Translations under genes and position numbers: made by a program
Assembly: GCA_023426125.1 (NCBI GenBank)
Contig: JAFABI010000014.1
Location: forward strand, 1-62,462
DNA length: 62,462 bases
Origin: Bacillota bacterium
GTDB taxonomy: Bacteria; Bacillota; Clostridia; Acetivibrionales; DTU013
Reading direction: 5' to 3'
In this document: positions 34,923 to 44,171 of the stretch, piece after piece
Layout: every line of letters starts with the position of its first letter
Position numbering within the stretch: the stretch's first letter is position 1
The notes under the pieces: generated by a model
What the model was told of the DNA's origin: nothing
The model's input: the letters and a program-made list of their open reading frames with translations, nothing else
Database searches by the model: none

Positions 34923-36365
34923 ATGAGTTTATTTGAAAAGCACAAAACAATAGTTCCCAAAATAGTGGTAGCAGCGCTGCTTACAGCCATTGTGTCCGTA
35001 AATCCCGCAAATGCCCATGCTGCGGTTTCCATCAGGGATATAGACCTAAGCAGCGATTTTGCAAAGGATTCAATCATCCGTCTTGCAGACAGCGGCATCA
35101 TTTCGGGCGATGCAAACGGGAATTTTGCCCCCCAGCGTACGATAAACCGGGGAGAGATGGTAAAGATCCTTGTAAACGCATTGAATCTGGATACTTCAGA
35201 AGTACCGGAAAATCCTACTTTCCAGGATGTACCTGAAAACCACTGGGCGTTCAAATACGTTGAAACGGGCTACAGGGCAGGCATAATAAAAGGTGTGTCG
35301 TCAGACGCGTTCGGAATCAATAACGAATGTACCCGTGAACAAATGGCTACCATGTTTGTCCGTTCGCTAGGATTGACACAGGAGGACCTGGAAGGCAAAC
35401 AGCCTTACCTTTACCTCGGTGATATGTCGGACAGGGACGGGGTTTCCGCCTGGGCGAAAGAAAATGTGGAATTTGCACTTTCCACAGGCCTTATGAATGG
35501 TACGGGCAACAACAGGTTCGATGCGAAGGAATCAGCCGCGCGCCAGCAGGTTGCGGTGGTGACCGACAGGTTTATCACAAACGGGGATTCCATCAACCGG
35601 TTTGCCGGCACTTTTCGGGGTGAAATGCCCTATCCGGAGCTCTACAGCGCGCTTGAGGAAAACAACAAACACTTCAAGGGTAACGTTGACATGAACATGG
35701 AAATGAATATGACTGACGGCACCGAAGAAAACAGCTTTAAAGTCACCATGGGTGCAAAAGGCCTGGTGGACGCCGACATTGAATCAAACCTGATGAATTT
35801 TGACATCAACTACGACGTCGGCCTTCAGTTGTCGGAAGACTTTCCGATGGTTAATCAGCAGTTCCAGGTCATAAAGCTGGGTGACACTTTTTATGTGAAG
35901 GAATCCGGAAGTGACACCTGGACTGTCGGAACTGAGGAAGATTTTCCCGACATGGACTTATCAACCGCGCCTGCCGGACAGGATTCTGAAGAGCTTATAA
36001 AGCTGTACAGGTATTCCGCCATTACGAAGGAAGAGGGTGTGGACTTCAACGGTACTACTGCAACCAAATATACGATGGTTTTAAGTAAAGAAGCCATGGC
36101 TGCCCTGATGGAGGGAATGACCGCCGACCAGGCTGCCGGAGTAGAAGGCGCAGCACAAATCAAGGATGTGGAAGGAAGCATCGTTCTGTACCTGAATGAC
36201 CAGAAACAGATCATAGGCCAGAAATTCGACCTTGCTGGAAGCTCCTGGGATGAAACCATGGAAACAAGTTTTGACATCCATATACTGCTGGATGTCACCT
36301 ATTCCAATATAGGACAGGACGTAGACATCAAAGCGCCGGAAGTTGCGGAACCGATAGAAGAATAA
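34923..36365 (+). CDS. SLH-domain surface protein with lipoprotein-like C-terminal domain
   Basis: 480 residues. A signal peptide ends near NAHAA (about residue 33). Three SLH repeats follow within about 40-220 (DSGIISGDANGNFAPQRTINRGEMV, FQDVPENHWAFKYVETGYRAGII, WAKENVEFALSTGLMNGTGNN). A C-terminal domain of about 250 residues has beta strands alternating with hydrophobic positions, resembling the DUF6612/LppX-like fold that binds hydrophobic ligands (weak assignment). GAGGAGG sits 6 bases before ATG 34923; an in-frame ATG at 34881 is upstream of that site. Here the SLH repeats are N-terminal, whereas the large protein at 18668 has them at the C-terminus. Confidence 0.85.
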   Translation: MSLFEKHKTIVPKIVVAALLTAIVSVNPANAHAAVSIRDIDLSSDFAKDSIIRLADSGIISGDANGNFAPQRTINRGEMVKILVNALNLDTSEVPENPTFQDVPENHWAFKYVETGYRAGIIKGVSSDAFGINNECTREQMATMFVRSLGLTQEDLEGKQPYLYLGDMSDRDGVSAWAKENVEFALSTGLMNGTGNNRFDAKESAARQQVAVVTDRFITNGDSINRFAGTFRGEMPYPELYSALEENNKHFKGNVDMNMEMNMTDGTEENSFKVTMGAKGLVDADIESNLMNFDINYDVGLQLSEDFPMVNQQFQVIKLGDTFYVKESGSDTWTVGTEEDFPDMDLSTAPAGQDSEELIKLYRYSAITKEEGVDFNGTTATKYTMVLSKEAMAALMEGMTADQAAGVEGAAQIKDVEGSIVLYLNDQKQIIGQKFDLAGSSWDETMETSFDIHILLDVTYSNIGQDVDIKAPEVAEPIEE

Positions 36366-36397
36366 GTTGAGACTGTATAAAAATTATGTAAACTGAT

Positions 36398-36440
36398 AAA
36401 CTCCTCCTATGGTAGAATAATAAAACTATAGGAGGAGTTT
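36398..36440 (+). terminator. 13-bp hairpin after the SLH gene
   Basis: AAACTCCTCCTAT (36398-36410) and its exact complement (36428-36440) with a 17-nt loop, followed by ATTATAA. Terminator-like position 33 bp after the stop, without a clean T-run. Confidence 0.5.
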
Positions 36441-36499
36441 ATTATAACCGGGAAATTTGTTTTCTTGCTATTCCCCAATATACATTTCAAGCTCTTATC

Positions 36500-36548
36500 C
36501 TCTCCTCGTTCTATTTACTTCTTTCGGGATAAAATAGAACGAGGAGAG
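36500..36548 (-). terminator. 17-bp hairpin after the aldolase gene
   Basis: CTCTCCTCGTTCTATTT (36500-36516) and its exact complement (36532-36548) with a 15-nt loop, 9 bp behind the aldolase stop on the minus strand. Long and perfect; lacks a T-run. Together with the hairpin at 36398 it separates two convergent genes. Confidence 0.55.
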
Positions 36549-36557
36549 TGAAAACCA

Positions 36558-37445
36558 TTATGTAATGGATGCTGCATAAATGGCTTTAATGGAACTTGAT
36601 AGTGTTGCATCGAATTCCTCATTTGTTTGCTGGGCTTTTAATCCTTGCGACAGAGCACGGGAAAAGCTGGCGGTCAACCCTTGATTGCGCGACAACTTTT
36701 CATTTGCTTCACTCTGCGTGTACCCGCCTGACAAAGCCACAATCCGCATAATATGGGGCTCTTTCAATAAATCGCTGTAGAAATTATCTTTTGTTGGTAT
36801 GGACAGCTTAAGCATGATTTTTTCATCCTGTCCAAGGTTGGATAATTGATTGAAAATTTCCTGCTTCAATATTTTTTCGGATTCTTCTTTATCCGCGCTG
36901 CGGATATCCACCTCGGGTTCAAGAATCGGAACCAACCCGGCCTTGATGATTTGTTTGCCAATCTCGAATTGCTGTGCAACAATATTTTTTATTCCTTTGG
37001 GGTTGGCTTCTTTAATGACAGAGCGCATTTTGGTTCCGAAAATGTTCTTTTCAACAGCCCGCTTCAAAAGATTATCCAAATCCGGAATCGGCTTCATAAG
37101 CTGAACACCGTCTTCAAGCGCGGTCAGTCCCTTGTCAACCTTTAAAAAAGGAACGACGCCCTTCTTCTCCCAAAGATAGTCGGCAGTGAATTGGTCATTA
37201 ATGGTGCGGTCCATAGTGTTTTCGAACAGGATGGCACCCAAAATATACTCTGAAGTAAATGCAGGACTTATGATAATCCGTTTTCTCATTTCATGCATTA
37301 AGTCAAACATTTCTTCTTCATTGGAGTAACTGTTTTCCTTAATTCCATATTGCAGAAGTGCTTTTGGAGTACTTCCGCCGCTCTGGTCCAGGGCGGCGAT
37401 AAAGCCTTTTCCCTTATGCATTCGGTCCATTTGTACCTTATTCAT
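36558..37445 (-). CDS. fda: Fructose-bisphosphate aldolase class I
   Basis: 295 residues of the bacterial class I (Schiff-base) aldolase family: GFIAALDQSGGSTPKALLQYG at the start, SPAFTSEYILGAILFE, VPFLKVDKGL and the strands VPILEPEVDI and LKLSIPTKDNFY with candidate active-site lysines. It splits fructose-1,6-bisphosphate to triose phosphates in glycolysis without a metal ion. GAGAGGAG precedes ATG 37445. It is monocistronic between hairpins. Many Clostridia rely on class II enzymes, so this may be an auxiliary gene. Confidence 0.92.
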   Translation of the reverse strand: MNKVQMDRMHKGKGFIAALDQSGGSTPKALLQYGIKENSYSNEEEMFDLMHEMRKRIIISPAFTSEYILGAILFENTMDRTINDQFTADYLWEKKGVVPFLKVDKGLTALEDGVQLMKPIPDLDNLLKRAVEKNIFGTKMRSVIKEANPKGIKNIVAQQFEIGKQIIKAGLVPILEPEVDIRSADKEESEKILKQEIFNQLSNLGQDEKIMLKLSIPTKDNFYSDLLKEPHIMRIVALSGGYTQSEANEKLSRNQGLTASFSRALSQGLKAQQTNEEFDATLSSSIKAIYAASIT

Positions 37446-37608
37446 TGATTATCTCCTCTCTACGAAAACAGATGATATTTTGGATATTATTATAACACTT
37501 TTACACACCTGTATACAGTCCTGCATTCGACAATTTCAATTCGTAATATGAAATTTATTTTGTCATTGGTATGAAAAAGCTTGATGCATGGGGCCGTAAG
37601 GCATACAA

Positions 37609-37721
37609 TGTAGGGGCGGCCATTGGCCGTCCGGGTAGCTGTTTATCACAGATTGCATTTGCGCGTCCGCAAATGCAATCTACGTCAAATAGCTACCGGA
37701 TGGCCAATGGCAGCCCCTACA
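37609..37721. mobile_element. Palindromic element B, long copy
   Basis: 113 bp starting TGTAGGGGCGGCCATTGGCC and ending with a near-complement GGCCAATGGCAGCCCCTACA. The centre holds the perfect stem AGATTGCATTTGCG/CGCAAATGCAATCT. A shorter version (75 bp) with the same right half is at 53406-53480. The right end overlaps the last bases of the MATE gene, and the TAG stop of that gene (37717-37719) lies inside the element. Non-coding, MITE- or REP-like. Confidence 0.75.
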
Positions 37722-39036
37722 AAGGATTCCTTTTCCATACCAATAGCTGTGAAATGATAAAATGGCACACTTCGCCAGCCAGGAAGGAAAGATAGAGGCC
37801 CTTGGCATCAAGCACAAATACGGAAAGCAGTAAAAACACCTGTACAAAGCCTGTGCAGCGCAGAAAAGAAATCAACGTTGCAGGAACATTCCGTTCGGTA
37901 GTCTGGAAAAAGAGAATATTCATCAGTGTAATCCCTATAAAGATATATGCTAATGGGTACAGACGGAGCATATAGGCGGTTAATGCCGTTAAGTCGAGAT
38001 TTCCTCCATGAAACAAAGGAACAATCCCTCTGCCAAAGAGGATGCAAACACCGACCAATAAAATTGAAGCAATGAGATTGGTGCGTACCCCAAGGCCATA
38101 CACATGAGAAAAGGTTTTCGTATCACCCTTGCCATGATAGAAGCTCATGATAGGCTGTACGCCCTGCGCAACACCCACTACAACCATATTCATGATGGAA
38201 CACACATAACTGACAATGGAATAGGCGGATACGCCAAGCGTTCCCGCATTATGCACGACTGCAAGGTTAAAGGAAAAAGTGACGGCGGGTACGCTGAACT
38301 CCATCAGGGAGGAAGCAACGCCATTGCTCACAACTCTTTTTAGCTCGCCAAAATGAAATACGGCTTTGCGAATTCTCAGCATACCCTTTTTACGAACAAA
38401 ATGACTGATATAAAATACAAATTCGATGGACACGCCTATACCGTTTGTTATTGCGGCTGCCTCAATCCCATAATGCAGAACGAGAATAAAAATAATATCG
38501 AGGATTGCGTTGATTACTGCGCCAAAGACAGAACCTAACATAACAAGTTTAGGTGCGTCATCATTACGGACAAAAACGGAAAGCCCGAATGTGACCATTT
38601 GTATCAACGAGAAAGGCGCCGACCATTTCAGATAGGCGATAGCGGAGGGCAGCAATTCTTCATTTGCGCCCATAAATATGGAAAGACTCTCACGAAAGGA
38701 GAACCCAACAAGAGCCAGTACAGCGCCAATGATAACAGATAATGCCAGGCACTGGCAAAAGATATTGTTTGCTTTCTCCGCTTCTCCCTGACCCTTATGA
38801 AAAGAATATACATTCGCGCCGCCCACCGCGATAAGCATAGCCAGGGCAACAACAAGCATGCTGAAAGGAAATACGATGTTTACAGCACCGAGTGCGACTT
38901 CGCCTATACCCTGCCCAACAACGATGCCGTCCAGGATAATGTAAAGGGCTTGGACAAGCATTCCTACAACAGAGGGGACTACATACTTTACAAATTGTCT
39001 GTTAATTTGCTTGAATTCTGTGATTTGATCTAACAT
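37717..39036 (-). CDS. MATE-family multidrug efflux transporter
   Basis: About 439 residues and 12 membrane helices in two similar halves: VVPSVVGMLVQALYIILDGI at the start, VNIVFPFSMLVVALAMLIAVGG, and VVGVAQGVQPIMSFYHGKGD in the second half. It exports cationic drugs in exchange for Na+ or H+. I chose ATG 39036 because AGGAGG lies 5-6 bases upstream; ATG 39069 is in frame but lacks a ribosome site. It is divergent from a MerR-family regulator with a typical MerR-type promoter between them. The final codons and stop are furnished by palindromic element B, so the original C-terminus may have been slightly altered. Confidence 0.9.
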   Translation of the reverse strand: MLDQITEFKQINRQFVKYVVPSVVGMLVQALYIILDGIVVGQGIGEVALGAVNIVFPFSMLVVALAMLIAVGGANVYSFHKGQGEAEKANNIFCQCLALSVIIGAVLALVGFSFRESLSIFMGANEELLPSAIAYLKWSAPFSLIQMVTFGLSVFVRNDDAPKLVMLGSVFGAVINAILDIIFILVLHYGIEAAAITNGIGVSIEFVFYISHFVRKKGMLRIRKAVFHFGELKRVVSNGVASSLMEFSVPAVTFSFNLAVVHNAGTLGVSAYSIVSYVCSIMNMVVVGVAQGVQPIMSFYHGKGDTKTFSHVYGLGVRTNLIASILLVGVCILFGRGIVPLFHGGNLDLTALTAYMLRLYPLAYIFIGITLMNILFFQTTERNVPATLISFLRCTGFVQVFLLLSVFVLDAKGLYLSFLAGEVCHFIISQLLVWKRNPL

Positions 39037-39075
39037 ATTTCCTCCTGAAATAAATGTTGACTTGTTCAAGACAGC

Positions 39076-39106
39076 ATTATAAACTGTACATATACTGTAC
39101 GGTCAA
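39076..39106 (-). promoter_or_regulatory. MerR-type promoter for the MATE gene, 19-bp spacer
   Basis: On the minus strand TTGACC, exactly 19 bp, then TATAAT (complement at 39076-39081; -35 at 39101-39106). The spacer contains two ACTGTAC units (seen on the plus strand) 11 bp apart, so the regulator would bind between the boxes as MerR proteins do. It is about 40 bp before ATG 39036. Confidence 0.75.
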
Positions 39107-39135
39107 CTCTTAAAACGACAAACGGAGAAAAAATA

Positions 39136-39960
39136 ATGAGAAGTAATCATATGAAAATTAGCGAGTTTGCACAGGTAACAGGAATCACACGGAAGAATCT
39201 CATATTCTATGATAAGATAGGACTTCTGTCCCCCACAATCGTAGATGAGCAGAATAACTATCGGTATTACAGTTATCAGCAGATTGACACTGCAAATGTC
39301 ATTATCGTATTACGGGAGATTGGTATGCCGCTGAAAGAAATTAAAGCTTATTTGTGCGGCCGATCCCCGGAAAAACTTATTCGTATGCTGGAGATGCAAA
39401 AGAAGACTGTGCAGAAAAGAATTAAGACGCTTATACAGATTAGTGATATGCTGGACATACGAATTGATTTGACTGAAAATGGGCTTGGCGTGGATATAGA
39501 CTCCATTACCCTGAAAGAGTGTGAAGAAACGCCAATTCTGTTGGGGCCGGAGCTTCCGGCGGATAGCCATGTATCGGAAGGTTGGTACTATCTCCTGGAT
39601 TTCTATGAGTTTTGCAGGGAAAATGAAGTGATTCGTGGCCTGCCAACCGGGTTGATCATTTCCTATGCGGATTTGATACGGGAAAATACCACACATCCCT
39701 TCCGGTTCTACTATCGCCCTGCATGTGGAAACAGCTATCCGACCAATGTGCAAAAACCATGCGGTTTGTATGTCGTCGGGCACGAACACACGGAGTATGC
39801 TATGAGCAGCCATCTATACACTCGTCTTTTCAGCTATATTGAAGAATCAGGCCTGAAGATTTGCGGCGATGCCTATGAGGAATATTTGCTTGATGAAATA
39901 TCCACAACAGACCCCACGCAATATCTTTTGCAAATAGCAATACAGGTCCAAGAATGTTGA
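39136..39960 (+). CDS. MerR-family regulator of the divergent MATE transporter
   Basis: 274 residues. The HTH KISEFAQVTGITRKNLIFYDKIGLLSP and YRYYSYQQIDTANVIIVLREIGMPL are the MerR winged helix, followed by a coiled-coil dimerisation helix (about 80-115). A C-terminal GyrI/BmrR-like ligand domain (about 130-274) is suggested by its length and alternating strands. It most likely senses a drug and switches on the divergent MATE gene through the 19-bp-spacer promoter between them. ATG 39136 has GGAG 8 bases upstream. Confidence 0.88.
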   Translation: MRSNHMKISEFAQVTGITRKNLIFYDKIGLLSPTIVDEQNNYRYYSYQQIDTANVIIVLREIGMPLKEIKAYLCGRSPEKLIRMLEMQKKTVQKRIKTLIQISDMLDIRIDLTENGLGVDIDSITLKECEETPILLGPELPADSHVSEGWYYLLDFYEFCRENEVIRGLPTGLIISYADLIRENTTHPFRFYYRPACGNSYPTNVQKPCGLYVVGHEHTEYAMSSHLYTRLFSYIEESGLKICGDAYEEYLLDEISTTDPTQYLLQIAIQVQEC

Positions 39961-40018
39961 CTCCGTACAGATGAAACTTTTAAGGAACCGTATATATTGA
40001 TTTTACTGGAGGGTGAGT

Positions 40019-40570
40019 ATGGAAATTAAGAAATACATATCTTTTATTGAAGAGGCGGAAAAACTGAAATCGGTTGTGCGGACGGCATGGACAAGCAAAG
40101 GACGCAGGGAAAGTACCGCCGAACACTCATGGCGCCTAGCTCTTTTAGCCTGTGTTATGTTGGATGACTTTCCTGAGCTGGACCTGTCGAAAGTTTTAAT
40201 GATGAGTCTCATTCATGATATTGGCGAAATTTATGAAGGTGATATTTCTGCTGCATTAATGCCTGATAAAGAAGATAAGTACAATGTGGAATACCAGGCG
40301 GCCCAAACAGTTTTTGCATTTCTTCCGGAACCGCAAGCAAGCAGGATGATGGAAATCTGGACCGAATACAATGACAGCTCAACTCCGGAAGCAAAACTGG
40401 TGAAGGCATTGGATAAAGCGGAAACAATCCTTCAGCATAACCAGGGCAATAATCCGGCGGATTTTAATTATCAATTTAATTTGGAATATGGAAAAGAGTA
40501 TTTCGAAGATAACGATACATTGAAACTCCTTCGGTCCATCATTGATGAAAAAACGAGGCAAAAAGTATAA
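40019..40570 (+). CDS. HD-domain hydrolase, YfbR-like 5'-nucleotidase
   Basis: 183 residues. The metal ligands of the HD fold are visible: H in AEHSWRLALLA, the HD pair in SLIHDIGEIYEGD, and D later in VKALDKAETILQHNQ. The layout matches YfbR-type deoxynucleoside 5'-monophosphatases and other 'HD domain-containing protein' hydrolases, so it may clear deoxynucleotides; the substrate is not certain. TGGAGGG precedes ATG 40019, preferred to GTG 40013. Stands alone after the MerR gene. Confidence 0.85.
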   Translation: MEIKKYISFIEEAEKLKSVVRTAWTSKGRRESTAEHSWRLALLACVMLDDFPELDLSKVLMMSLIHDIGEIYEGDISAALMPDKEDKYNVEYQAAQTVFAFLPEPQASRMMEIWTEYNDSSTPEAKLVKALDKAETILQHNQGNNPADFNYQFNLEYGKEYFEDNDTLKLLRSIIDEKTRQKV

Positions 40571-40644
40571 TTGATAGGAAAAGCAAAAATAGAAGGATCT
40601 TGAATAAAAATCTTGGGATGCTTCTTTTTTTGTACATATTTTCA

Positions 40645-40664
40645 ATCCTTAATGCAATCTTAAT
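40645..40664 (+). promoter_or_regulatory. Direct-repeat box upstream of kdpD
   Basis: ATCCTTAATGCAATCTTAAT holds two CTTAAT half-sites whose starts are 11 bp apart, one helical turn, as expected for an OmpR/PhoB-type regulator such as KdpE. The same box with 18 of 20 identical bases lies at 44369-44388 before the KimA-like gene. A TATAAT at 40699-40704 lacks a good -35, consistent with activation. Binding by KdpE is inference. Confidence 0.55.
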
Positions 40665-40762
40665 ACAATAGCGGAAATTATAACGCTATGCTAATTATTA
40701 TAATGTTATACTTAAGCAATGAAGCAATTGGTCCAACAATTCTAAAAGGAGGCGTGCTTGAA

Positions 40763-43462
40763 ATGGGTATCCGTCAAACAGATTCCAATTCACTGTTAGA
40801 GCAGCTTTCCACCATACCGGCGGGAAAAAGACGCGGAAGGCTGAGAATCTATTTCGGATATGCGGCAGGTGTCGGCAAAACCTGTGCCATGCTAAATGAC
40901 GCGCATGAGGCAAAAAAAGACGGCATTGATGTAGTTGCCGGTTACATTGAGCCCCATGCCCGTCCGGAAACGCTGGCTCTTTTAGAAGGGCTGGAGTCCT
41001 TGCCTCCTTTGGAAATATCCTATAAAGGCATTATCGTGAAGGAATTTGATCTGGACCGTGCCATCCGGAGAAGGCCGGAGCTTATTCTGGTGGATGAGCT
41101 GGCGCATACCAATGCCGAGGGCTGCCGCCACAAAAAAAGATATCAGGATGTGGAGGAACTGCTGCGGGCGGGAATCGGTGTTTATACCACCATCAATGTT
41201 CAGCATATTGAAAGCCTGAATGATGTTGTGGCGTCCATCACCGGCATTACCGTACGCGAACGCATCCCGGACAGCGTATTTGACGGCGCCGATCAGATCG
41301 AACTGGTGGATATTGAGCCGGACGACCTGATAGACCGCTTGAATAAGGGGAAAATCTATCGGGAAGATCAGGCCCAGCGGGCACTTGCCAACTTTTTTAC
41401 CAAAAATAAATTGATCGCGCTGCGTGAAATCGCCTTACGCAGCACAGCGGATCAGGTCAACCGGGTGGCGGTTCAAAACAGTGAGCCGTCAAAAAACAGC
41501 AGCCCTTATACCAACGAGCATATTTTAGTCTGCCTGTCGTCGGCTCCCTCCAACACCAAGGTCATCCGCACGGCGGCGAGAATGGCGGATGCTTTTCACG
41601 GCGCGTTTACGGCACTGTTTGTGGAAACACCGGGAATACAGGAATTGGAGGGCAAAAGCAAGGCGGCCCTGAGAGAAAATCTAAGGCTGGCCGAACAGCT
41701 GGGCGCACAGATTGCGACTGTGTATGGCGATGATATTCCCGGACAGATCGCAGAATATGCCAAAGCAAGCCGTGTTTCGAAAATCGTCATGGGACGCTCC
41801 GGGCATATGGGAAGATGGCTGAAAAAAACCAATTTTGTGGATAAGCTGACTACCCTTGCCCCAACCCTTGACATATACATCATTCCCGATACACAGTCAT
41901 CCTTCCATATCCGATCTCCCAAATTCTCAAAGCCACCGGAGCTGTCGCTGGTCGACCTGGCCAAATCCGCAGGGATATTGATTATCTGTACGCTGATTGG
42001 ACTGTGGTTTAATTATCTGGGCTTTAATGAATCGAATATCATTACGGTCTATATTCTGGGAGTGCTGCTAAATGCCCTTTTTACAAAAGGCCGGATATAT
42101 AGCGCAGGATCCTCTGTTTTGAGCGTACTTGTGTTCAATTTTTTCTTTATTGATCCCAACTTTTCTTTCTATGCCTATGGTTCGGGCTATCCGGTCACCT
42201 TTGTAGTCATGTTGTCGGCTGCCCTCATCACCGGTACACTGACCAAGCGGGCCAAGGAGCAAGCCCGCCAATCGGCGCAAAAGGCTTACCGTACCGAGGT
42301 GCTTCTGGAAACCAGCAGGAAACTGCAGCTGGCAAAAGATCAATCGGATATTCTGAGTGAAACAGCACATCAACTGGTAAAGCTGCTGGATAGGACCGTG
42401 ATTTTCTATTCCGCACAACAGAATACGCTGTCCGAACCGCTGGTTTTTCCAAAGGAAGATTTGCCGTTCGATCCGCAGACTTATGTTGGAGCAGATGAGC
42501 GCGCGGTAGCCGAATGGGTATACAGGAACAATAAGCGGGCGGGTGCCACCACGAACACCCTTGCTGCCGCCAAATGTTTATACCTTGCGGTGCGCGGAAG
42601 CAACATGGTTCTGGCTGTGGCGGCAATTGTCGTGGATAAGGAAGCGCCTCTGGAGATGTTTGAAAAGAGCCTGATGATTGCCATGCTGGGAGAGTGCGCA
42701 CTGGTGCTGGAAAAAGAACGGCTCAACGAAACGCAAAAACAGATTTCCATGCAAATCCAGCAGGAGCAGCTCCGGGCCAACTTGCTCCGGGCGATTTCCC
42801 ACGATTTGCGCACTCCTCTTACCAGTATTTCCGGCAATGCGGGCGTTCTCATGGGAAATTCGGAAGTGCTGAGTGAAGCGCAGAAAAAAGCGCTTTACAC
42901 CGATATCTACGACGATTCCATGTGGCTGATCAACCTGGTGGAAAACCTGCTTTCCATTACCCGGATCGACAATGGCACCTTAAATTTGAATATGCAGCCC
43001 GAGCTTCTGGAGGAGGTCATCGCGGAGGCATTGCTTCATATTAACCGGAACAGCGTGGAGCATACAATAGAAACTGTCCTGGATGACGAACTTCTGATGG
43101 CAAGAATGGATTCCCGGCTGATTATCCAGGTCCTGATCAATATTGTGGACAATGCCATTAAATATACGCCGCCGGGTTCCCATATCACTGTTTCAGCAAA
43201 ACATGAAAAACAGCTGGCGCTTGTAGAAATTGCCGACGACGGCCCCGGCATATCGGACGAAGCCAAGGCCAAACTGTTTGATATGTTCTATACGGTAAAT
43301 AACATCCATGGGGATGGGCGGCGCGGCCTGGGCTTGGGCCTATACCTGTGCAAATCGATTGTCGATGCCCATGGCGGTAAAATCCATGTAAAAGATAATG
43401 TCCCGCAGGGTACGGTATTTTGCTTTACCTTGCAGGCAGAGGAGGTAAATGTTCATGAATAA
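40763..43462 (+). CDS. kdpD: Sensor histidine kinase KdpD
   Basis: About 899 residues with full KdpD architecture. The N-terminal KdpD domain has Walker A GYAAGVGKT and DELAHTNAEG. A universal-stress-protein domain follows (about 240-360), then four membrane helices (about 375-480, DUF4118), a GAF-like region, HisKA with the phospho-His in SHDLRTPLTS (about residue 680) and the ATPase (NIVDNAIKYTPPG, GLGLGLYLCKSI). It senses K+ limitation and phosphorylates KdpE. The USP domain contains SSAPSN...FTALF, close to the SxS-X20-FTAxY c-di-AMP motif reported for Staphylococcus KdpD. AAAGGAGG lies 10 bases before ATG 40763. kdpE overlaps its end. Confidence 0.95.
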   Translation: MGIRQTDSNSLLEQLSTIPAGKRRGRLRIYFGYAAGVGKTCAMLNDAHEAKKDGIDVVAGYIEPHARPETLALLEGLESLPPLEISYKGIIVKEFDLDRAIRRRPELILVDELAHTNAEGCRHKKRYQDVEELLRAGIGVYTTINVQHIESLNDVVASITGITVRERIPDSVFDGADQIELVDIEPDDLIDRLNKGKIYREDQAQRALANFFTKNKLIALREIALRSTADQVNRVAVQNSEPSKNSSPYTNEHILVCLSSAPSNTKVIRTAARMADAFHGAFTALFVETPGIQELEGKSKAALRENLRLAEQLGAQIATVYGDDIPGQIAEYAKASRVSKIVMGRSGHMGRWLKKTNFVDKLTTLAPTLDIYIIPDTQSSFHIRSPKFSKPPELSLVDLAKSAGILIICTLIGLWFNYLGFNESNIITVYILGVLLNALFTKGRIYSAGSSVLSVLVFNFFFIDPNFSFYAYGSGYPVTFVVMLSAALITGTLTKRAKEQARQSAQKAYRTEVLLETSRKLQLAKDQSDILSETAHQLVKLLDRTVIFYSAQQNTLSEPLVFPKEDLPFDPQTYVGADERAVAEWVYRNNKRAGATTNTLAAAKCLYLAVRGSNMVLAVAAIVVDKEAPLEMFEKSLMIAMLGECALVLEKERLNETQKQISMQIQQEQLRANLLRAISHDLRTPLTSISGNAGVLMGNSEVLSEAQKKALYTDIYDDSMWLINLVENLLSITRIDNGTLNLNMQPELLEEVIAEALLHINRNSVEHTIETVLDDELLMARMDSRLIIQVLINIVDNAIKYTPPGSHITVSAKHEKQLALVEIADDGPGISDEAKAKLFDMFYTVNNIHGDGRRGLGLGLYLCKSIVDAHGGKIHVKDNVPQGTVFCFTLQAEEVNVHE

Positions 43463-44171
43463 ACCCTTGATTCTTGTGGTGGAGGACGATAAGGCAATCC
43501 GCAAGCTGATTACGACAACACTGGAAACACAGGGATACCAATATCATACGGCCGGGACGGGCGAAGGTTCGATTTTCGAGGCCATTTCCAGACAGCCGGA
43601 CATTATGATCCTGGATTTGGGACTTCCGGACATGGACGGCGTGGATATCATCAAAAAGGTTCGGGCATGGTCAAACATGCCCATCATTGTGGTCAGCGCA
43701 CGCAGCGAAGATCGTGATAAAATCGATGCGCTGGATGCCGGTGCGGATGACTATCTGACAAAGCCGTTCAGCGTGGAAGAATTGCTGGCGCGGCTCCGGG
43801 TCAGCCTGCGCAGGGTCCGTTACGACAATGAAAAGCTGCAAAAGGACGCGTCCGTCTTTACCAATGGAAATTTGAAGATTGATTATGCGGCGGGCTGCAC
43901 ATGGCTGGACGGAGAAGAAATACACCTGACGCCCATTGAATATAAGCTCTTGTGCCTGCTGGCTAAAAATGTGGGAAAAGTGCTGACGCACAATTTTATC
44001 CTGCATGAAATATGGGGCAATTGTGTCAGCGACATTCCCGCCCTGCGTGTTTTTATGGCAACCCTGCGAAAGAAGGTGGAAAAAACACCTTCGCAGCCAA
44101 AGTATATTCAAACGCATATCGGCGTCGGCTACCGGATGCTCCGGGTGGGTGACGACGGCAAATCCAGCTAG
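43455..44171 (+). CDS. kdpE: Response regulator KdpE
   Basis: About 238 residues. The receiver has VVEDDKAIRKL as acid pocket, the phospho-Asp in IMILDLGLPDMDG and the Lys in DDYLTKPFS. The C-terminal OmpR-type winged helix ends with TPIEYKLLCLLAKNVGKVL and YIQTHIGVGYRM. It activates the kdp potassium-pump genes. ATG 43455 overlaps the kdpD stop (8 bp) with GAGGAGG about 8 bases upstream; an ATG at 43449 is too close to that site. Here the target kdpFABC operon is 4 kb away on the opposite strand, not directly adjacent. Confidence 0.94.
   Translation: MNKPLILVVEDDKAIRKLITTTLETQGYQYHTAGTGEGSIFEAISRQPDIMILDLGLPDMDGVDIIKKVRAWSNMPIIVVSARSEDRDKIDALDAGADDYLTKPFSVEELLARLRVSLRRVRYDNEKLQKDASVFTNGNLKIDYAAGCTWLDGEEIHLTPIEYKLLCLLAKNVGKVLTHNFILHEIWGNCVSDIPALRVFMATLRKKVEKTPSQPKYIQTHIGVGYRMLRVGDDGKSS

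Noticed and set aside
36398..36548. CRISPR-like repeat pair
   Set aside because: Two different inverted repeats, each used once, between convergent genes; no direct repeat-spacer pattern.
42228..42852. Minus-strand open frames inside kdpD
   Set aside because: Antisense shadows of the kinase gene without motifs or start sites.
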